From: Bacteroidales bacterium M2
GTDB lineage: Bacteria; Bacteroidota; Bacteroidia; Bacteroidales; Muribaculaceae
NCBI GenBank assembly: GCA_001689415.1
Contig: LUJM01000011.1
Location: forward strand, 1 to 41,072
Reading direction: 5' to 3'
Length of the DNA stretch: 41,072 nucleotides
Shown piece after piece: positions 40,277 through 41,072 of the stretch. The notes beneath the pieces were generated by a model, which worked only from the letters and a program-made list of their open reading frames with translations, ran no database searches and was not told the DNA's origin. Numbering within the stretch: the stretch's first letter is position 1; each line of letters begins with the position of its first letter. A program made the position numbers and the translations under genes.

Positions 40277-41072
40277 TTAGTCGGGTAGCGATACGAATGT
40301 GATATAGCCGTTGCTGTCGACATTGCCCTCGGCCATATAGCAGTCTCCTGATATGTGCAGTAGCTGCGATACCGAGTCGATATTTTCGCATACAATTTGC
40401 CTGAGCAGCCGCCCACGAAGGGTTTTGAGTCGTCCGGCGTTGGGTGTGCGCGTGGGCTTGCCGTCGACTAATTCTTTAAAGTCGGCTTTGTATACCTTGG
40501 CTACGCCTGCGATTTCTTTCCAATCTATGCATTGAGCAGCATCGCCGGGTAATAGGTTGAGTATTTCATCACACTGATTTTCTTTGAGCTGGCGGAGTAT
40601 GCAATCTGTGACCCGTCGCTTCCAAAAACTCTTGAATGTCGCCCTGTCCGGCGTTGCAAGCTGTGTTCCGAAGTCGAATCGGTAAGGTTTGATGATGTCG
40701 TCGGGCCTTAACCAGCCATATAGCGATGATATGATGCGCACATTGTCGCACGTGCGTTTCTGTGCTTCCGACGGCAGGGTAGGGTAGTCAAAGGCCCTAA
40801 AGACTACGCCCGTATAAGCTTCGATAGCTCTGCATCCCCTTGACTTGTCCGGGAAATCGTAGATCATACTTACTAATTTGCGGGCCATGGGCATGCTTAT
40901 CTTTACCGAGGCTGCAAGTTCCTCGGCTGTAAGTTTTGTGAGATTACCCATAATTGCAGCGGCTTCGCTTTCGAGAATTGGTGTATGGGTGTGGTAAAGT
41001 CGTGGAGGTATGACGGCGTCGCACGATGCCATTGTTTTTGATTCGTATCCGTCCGAAATAGGCCGGGTTTTT
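40277..41072 (-). CDS. yaaA: YaaA-family protein (peroxide-stress), N-terminus probably beyond window
   Basis: At least 251 residues from the first ATG in view (41032). Family stretches are RIISSLYGWLRPDDIIKPYRFDFGTQL, ILNLLPGDAAQCIDW and GRLLRQIVCENI. YaaA (DUF328) lowers intracellular iron or Fenton damage under peroxide stress in E. coli. The E. coli protein begins LISPAKTL; here the matching SKTMA lies upstream of and across ATG 41032 (ESKTMAS), and the frame stays open to the window edge. The true start is therefore probably outside the window, and the annotated extent is marked to the edge as partial. Confidence 0.85.
   Translation of the reverse strand, partial: KTRPISDGYESKTMASCDAVIPPRLYHTHTPILESEAAAIMGNLTKLTAEELAASVKISMPMARKLVSMIYDFPDKSRGCRAIEAYTGVVFRAFDYPTLPSEAQKRTCDNVRIISSLYGWLRPDDIIKPYRFDFGTQLATPDRATFKSFWKRRVTDCILRQLKENQCDEILNLLPGDAAQCIDWKEIAGVAKVYKADFKELVDGKPTRTPNAGRLKTLRGRLLRQIVCENIDSVSQLLHISGDCYMAEGNVDSNGYITFVSLPD

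Overview
The window looks like chromosome of a gut Bacteroidales, most likely a Muribaculaceae (S24-7) relative. Three things point there: (i) several promoters read TTTG-N19/20-TAnnTTTG, the Bacteroidetes sigma-ABfr pattern, and starts lack Shine-Dalgarno sequences; (ii) gene content includes a type III glutamine synthetase, a serine-palmitoyltransferase-like enzyme, N-terminal-rubredoxin rubrerythrin, GH43 arabinanase, a head-GIN-domain protein and an OmpA porin; (iii) codon use is moderately GC-rich with AT-rich spacers. Family-level placement is inference. I found no rRNA, tRNA, CRISPR array, IS transposase or phage gene.

Layout. 1-552: non-coding, G-rich, with a duplicated hairpin block and the terminator of ompA. 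553-1755 (-): OmpA-family porin. 1756-2722: long spacer holding an orphan terminator and two tandem copies of a ~190 bp palindromic element that recurs, deleted or decayed, at 6003, 11881 and 19721. 2723-5914 (+): dusB, head-GIN protein, polysaccharide flippase. 6062-7117 (-): exported 21-residue leucine-rich-repeat protein. 7269-9110 (+): metallophosphoesterase/beta-propeller fusion. 9103-11810 (-): glycosyltransferase-umuD-umuC. 12008-13137: small lipoprotein and NlpC/P60 lipoprotein (convergent). 13276-16038 (+): ispE, grpE, dnaJ. A 55 bp tandem repeat with an inverted copy separates dnaJ from a CDF metal transporter (-), followed by glnN (-), which has a long structured leader containing an intrinsic terminator. 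19943-21708 (+): SPT-like enzyme and rubrerythrin.

21786-25965 (-) is the most notable metabolic locus: formyl-CoA transferase, oxalyl-CoA decarboxylase and an AEC-family transporter, i.e. a complete oxalate-to-formate cycle in the same order as E. coli yfdW-yfdU-yfdV. 26138-32615 (-) is a dense unit: a 55-residue membrane protein, dxs, trkA, trkH, then guaA. 32699-33229 (-) is an AT-rich orphan membrane protein. 33381-39032 (-) is a chain of 4-bp-overlapping genes: mlaE, mlaF, holB-like, addB-like. 39279-40274 (+) is a GH43 arabinanase and 40277-end (-) is YaaA, probably cut at its N-terminus by the window edge.

Most genes are ordinary housekeeping. The least explained signals are the palindromic repeat family, the glnN leader/small RNA, the repeat-built hairpin after dnaJ, two apparently leaderless promoters, and the oxalate operon with an altered CoA-transferase glycine loop. 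All function calls come from reading sequence and remembered families; no search was run.
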